The position numbers and the translations under genes are program-made. Below the pieces are notes generated by a model. It searched no databases. It saw only the letters and a program-made list of their open reading frames with translations, and had not been told where the DNA came from. From contig NZ_CP021645.1 in assembly GCF_006384975.1 (NCBI RefSeq), forward strand, positions 62,001 through 126,000: DNA of 64,000 bases, read 5' to 3'. Below, piece after piece: positions 62,508 through 64,000 of the stretch (position 1 is the first letter of the stretch; each line of letters opens with the position of its first letter). The DNA is from Pseudomonas oryzihabitans (lineage in GTDB: Bacteria > Pseudomonadota > Gammaproteobacteria > Pseudomonadales > Pseudomonadaceae).

Positions 62508-62906
62508 ATGAAGACTTGCGTGCTCTTGGCCGCCTTGGCGCTACCGGGCCTGGCCGTCGCCGCGCCCAATCCCCTCAGTGTCCATGTGTTGAATCTGGAA
62601 ACCGGCGTGCCCTCGGCGGGGGGTCACGTGACCCTGGAGCGCCAGGTAGGCGAGAGCTGGCAGCCGCTGGCGGAAGAGGTCACCAACGCGCAGGGGCGAG
62701 TGCCGGCGCTGTTTCCCGAGGACCAGACCTTTGCGAAGGGCGAATATCGGGTGGTCTTCAAGACCGGGGACTACTACCGCCAGCAGGGGCGTAGCGCCTT
62801 CTTCCCGGAGATTCCGGTGGTGTTCGAGGTGACCCAGCCGGCGCAGCACTACCATATTCCGCTGCTGCTCAGCCCCTACGGATTCAGCACCTACCGGGGC
62901 TCCTAG
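62508..62906 (+). CDS. uraH: Periplasmic 5-hydroxyisourate hydrolase (transthyretin-like)
   Basis: Protein of 132 residues: a signal peptide (about 1-19, LALPGLAVAA) and then a transthyretin-like fold. It has the three HIU-hydrolase signatures: LSVHVLNLETGVPSAG with the active-site His, a TNAQGRVPAL segment in the middle, and HYHIPLLLSPYGFSTYRGS, where the final YRGS marks the enzyme and separates it from hormone carriers. It converts 5-hydroxyisourate to OHCU in urate breakdown, but in the periplasm, which fits a tetramer with oxidative urate chemistry outside the cytoplasm. AAAGGAGA lies before the start. Confidence 0.9.
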   Translation: MKTCVLLAALALPGLAVAAPNPLSVHVLNLETGVPSAGGHVTLERQVGESWQPLAEEVTNAQGRVPALFPEDQTFAKGEYRVVFKTGDYYRQQGRSAFFPEIPVVFEVTQPAQHYHIPLLLSPYGFSTYRGS

Positions 62907-63241
62907 CGGGATGGCGAGGCGGTCTGCCGAAAAGCGGATAGCGCCCGCCGCCTCTTCACGTATCTCAGGTCCCCGAGAGCAGCGCGCTGCAGATTGCGCG
63001 GCAAGACCAGGGGGCCTGTTCTTCCTTGGGTTGAAGTGGGGCACCGGTCTCGGTGGCGCTGCAACCTCTAGGGCAGTCGGGATCGTTCTATCTCATGAAT
63101 AAGCTGATTAATTTCTGTGGAGGAGTCTGTCGAGACAGCGGCATTAAGTGAGTCCTAATCGACAATGTGTAGCGTTGGTCGCCCAAATCATTATCGTGCC
63201 CCGTTATTTTTTCGGCCGGCGCCATCGATCATGTATGACCA
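62907..63241. other. Intergenic region before the LPS-core gene
   Basis: About 335 bases without a supported gene. Weak inverted repeats (GAGGCGG at 62916 and CCGCCTC at 62948) follow the uraH stop and might end its transcript. The right half is AT-rich around 63085-63215 and could hold the promoter of the next gene; no clear boxes were assigned. Confidence 0.4.
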
Positions 63242-64000
63242 ATGACATTCACCGTCGCTTTATCGGGAGCTGGTGGGTATGCCGTCCGATCGGTCTTCGC
63301 TTGGCTTTTCCAGCTGTTTTGCTTACGCGATCTCAGGCAGGTCGCAGTCGTGAGTCAGGGCTTCGCGTCACTCCGCAACAGTCAACACGGTCCGGTACTT
63401 CTGCTCGCCTCCGGGCCTTCGGCGGCAGAGCTCTGCCTGGACGCCTGGCGCGATGTGCCGATCATCACCATGAACGGCGCCATCGCCAAGCTGGGCGGGA
63501 GTGGGATCCGTCCGCTCTTCTATGTGTGCAGCGACCTGAGCTTTGCCGAGCAGCAACCCGACCTCTACGAACTCGGACTCGAGCAGGCGCAACGGCTGGC
63601 GTTGTGGCCGACGGCGATCGAAAGGCTGTCGGCGACCAGGCAGGGCAAGGCCCATGCACTGCGGCGAGCGCCCAGTACCCGGCTGGAACATTACCTCGGG
63701 CTCGAGCGTGATCAGGCCGAACGCACCCTCACCTTGCTCAGTCGGCGTGCGCGCGACATAGGTTTCAGTCGCGATATGGATTACGGCATCTTCGATGTCC
63801 GTACCGTCGCCTACATTGCCTTGCAACTGGCCTACCACCTGGGTTCCACGGAGCTTTATCTGGCAGGCGTGGATCTCAACGCCCAAGCACCGCGGTTCTA
63901 TGAGGACGGTAACCGTCCAGCATCGCCCTGCGGCCTCGACGAGCATCTGTACCACCGCATCCTGCCCGGCCTGACGATCATGCAGGCGGTGCTCGCTGCC
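63242..64000 (+). CDS. WaaZ-like LPS-core biosynthesis protein, 3'-truncated by the window
   Basis: An open frame of at least 253 codons that runs past the window edge. After about 35 residues of uncertain N-terminus it shows GPVLLLASGPSAAEL, then PIITMNGAIAKLGGSGIRP-F-Y-V-C-S-D, and later YGIFDVRTVAYIALQLAYHL with ELYLAGVDLNA. This set of motifs is that of the WaaZ/DUF115-like group annotated as lipopolysaccharide core biosynthesis (Kdo transferase-related) proteins in Pseudomonas, which act at the inner face of the inner membrane. The ATG at 63242 is the first possible start (TGA lies just upstream) and has no clear ribosome binding site; GTG at 63350 is an alternative. Opposite-strand frames here are shadows. 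Confidence 0.7.
   Translation, partial: MTFTVALSGAGGYAVRSVFAWLFQLFCLRDLRQVAVVSQGFASLRNSQHGPVLLLASGPSAAELCLDAWRDVPIITMNGAIAKLGGSGIRPLFYVCSDLSFAEQQPDLYELGLEQAQRLALWPTAIERLSATRQGKAHALRRAPSTRLEHYLGLERDQAERTLTLLSRRARDIGFSRDMDYGIFDVRTVAYIALQLAYHLGSTELYLAGVDLNAQAPRFYEDGNRPASPCGLDEHLYHRILPGLTIMQAVLAA

Noticed and set aside
63148..63955. Two frames overlapping the LPS-core gene (plus 63148-63711 and minus 63368-63955)
   Set aside because: The frame starting at 63242 has the conserved ASGPS, NGAI and GVDL motifs and stays open to the window end; the others lack any family feature.
1..64000. tRNA, rRNA or riboswitch genes
   Set aside because: None could be recognised by eye on either strand, including at the element border near 2460; a covariance-model search would settle this.

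Overview
The window looks like a chromosomal stretch of a high-GC gammaproteobacterium, most likely a Pseudomonas. The reasons are codon use, GC-rich intergenic DNA, strong AGGAG-type ribosome binding sites, and gene types common in that genus. This is an inference from gene content; no rRNA or tRNA marker was seen.

Region 1 (1-2460) is the edge of an integrated mobile element. It holds an XRE regulator, a small CxxC-pair protein, a small membrane protein, a RadC/JAB-domain protein and a YqaJ-type recombinase remnant broken by an in-frame TAG. After about 350 bases without a gene the character of the DNA changes.

Region 2 (2820-49253) is the centre of interest. A HlyD-type adaptor precedes one uninterrupted 34-kb gene encoding a protein of about 11,340 residues. 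That protein carries, in order, a LEPR-XLL motif, about 20 PPC-like beta-sandwich repeats, 17 CARDB repeats, an IPT-like domain, propeller-like and He_PIG/Ig-like blocks, a dockerin-like calcium pair and a Big_2-like region. A Hint (hedgehog/intein) autoprocessing domain, an unrecognised domain, a HExxH metalloprotease-like domain, cadherin-like repeats and a lectin-like domain follow. Behind it lies an array of extra Hint copies: a double-Hint protein, a decayed Hint, and a Hint fused in frame to a TolC-family outer-membrane protein. TolC is followed, with overlapping or nearly touching ends, by a GAF-HlyD protein, an M50 site-2-protease-HlyD fusion and a shortened SecA-like ATPase. No ABC exporter is present. 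I infer a dedicated export machine for the giant protein that is not a classical type I system, with Hint-tip cassettes resembling the displaced tips of CdiA/Rhs loci.

Region 3 (49632-53129) is one gene for an SF1 helicase fused to a PLD-type nuclease, the layout of type II Mokosh anti-phage defence. Two strong hairpins follow it.

Region 4 (53334-61759, minus strand) is a sugar-acid catabolic operon. In transcription order it encodes a DapA-family aldolase/lyase, an iron alcohol dehydrogenase, a DUF1537 four-carbon acid sugar kinase, a PdxA-like dehydrogenase, a sodium:solute symporter, a cytoplasmic BNR/sialidase-like protein, an SDR and a DeoR regulator. Palindromic TTGATC sites lie in front of it.

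Region 5 (62020-64000) holds a GlcG-like exported protein, an exported 5-hydroxyisourate hydrolase, and a WaaZ-like LPS-core gene that runs off the right end.
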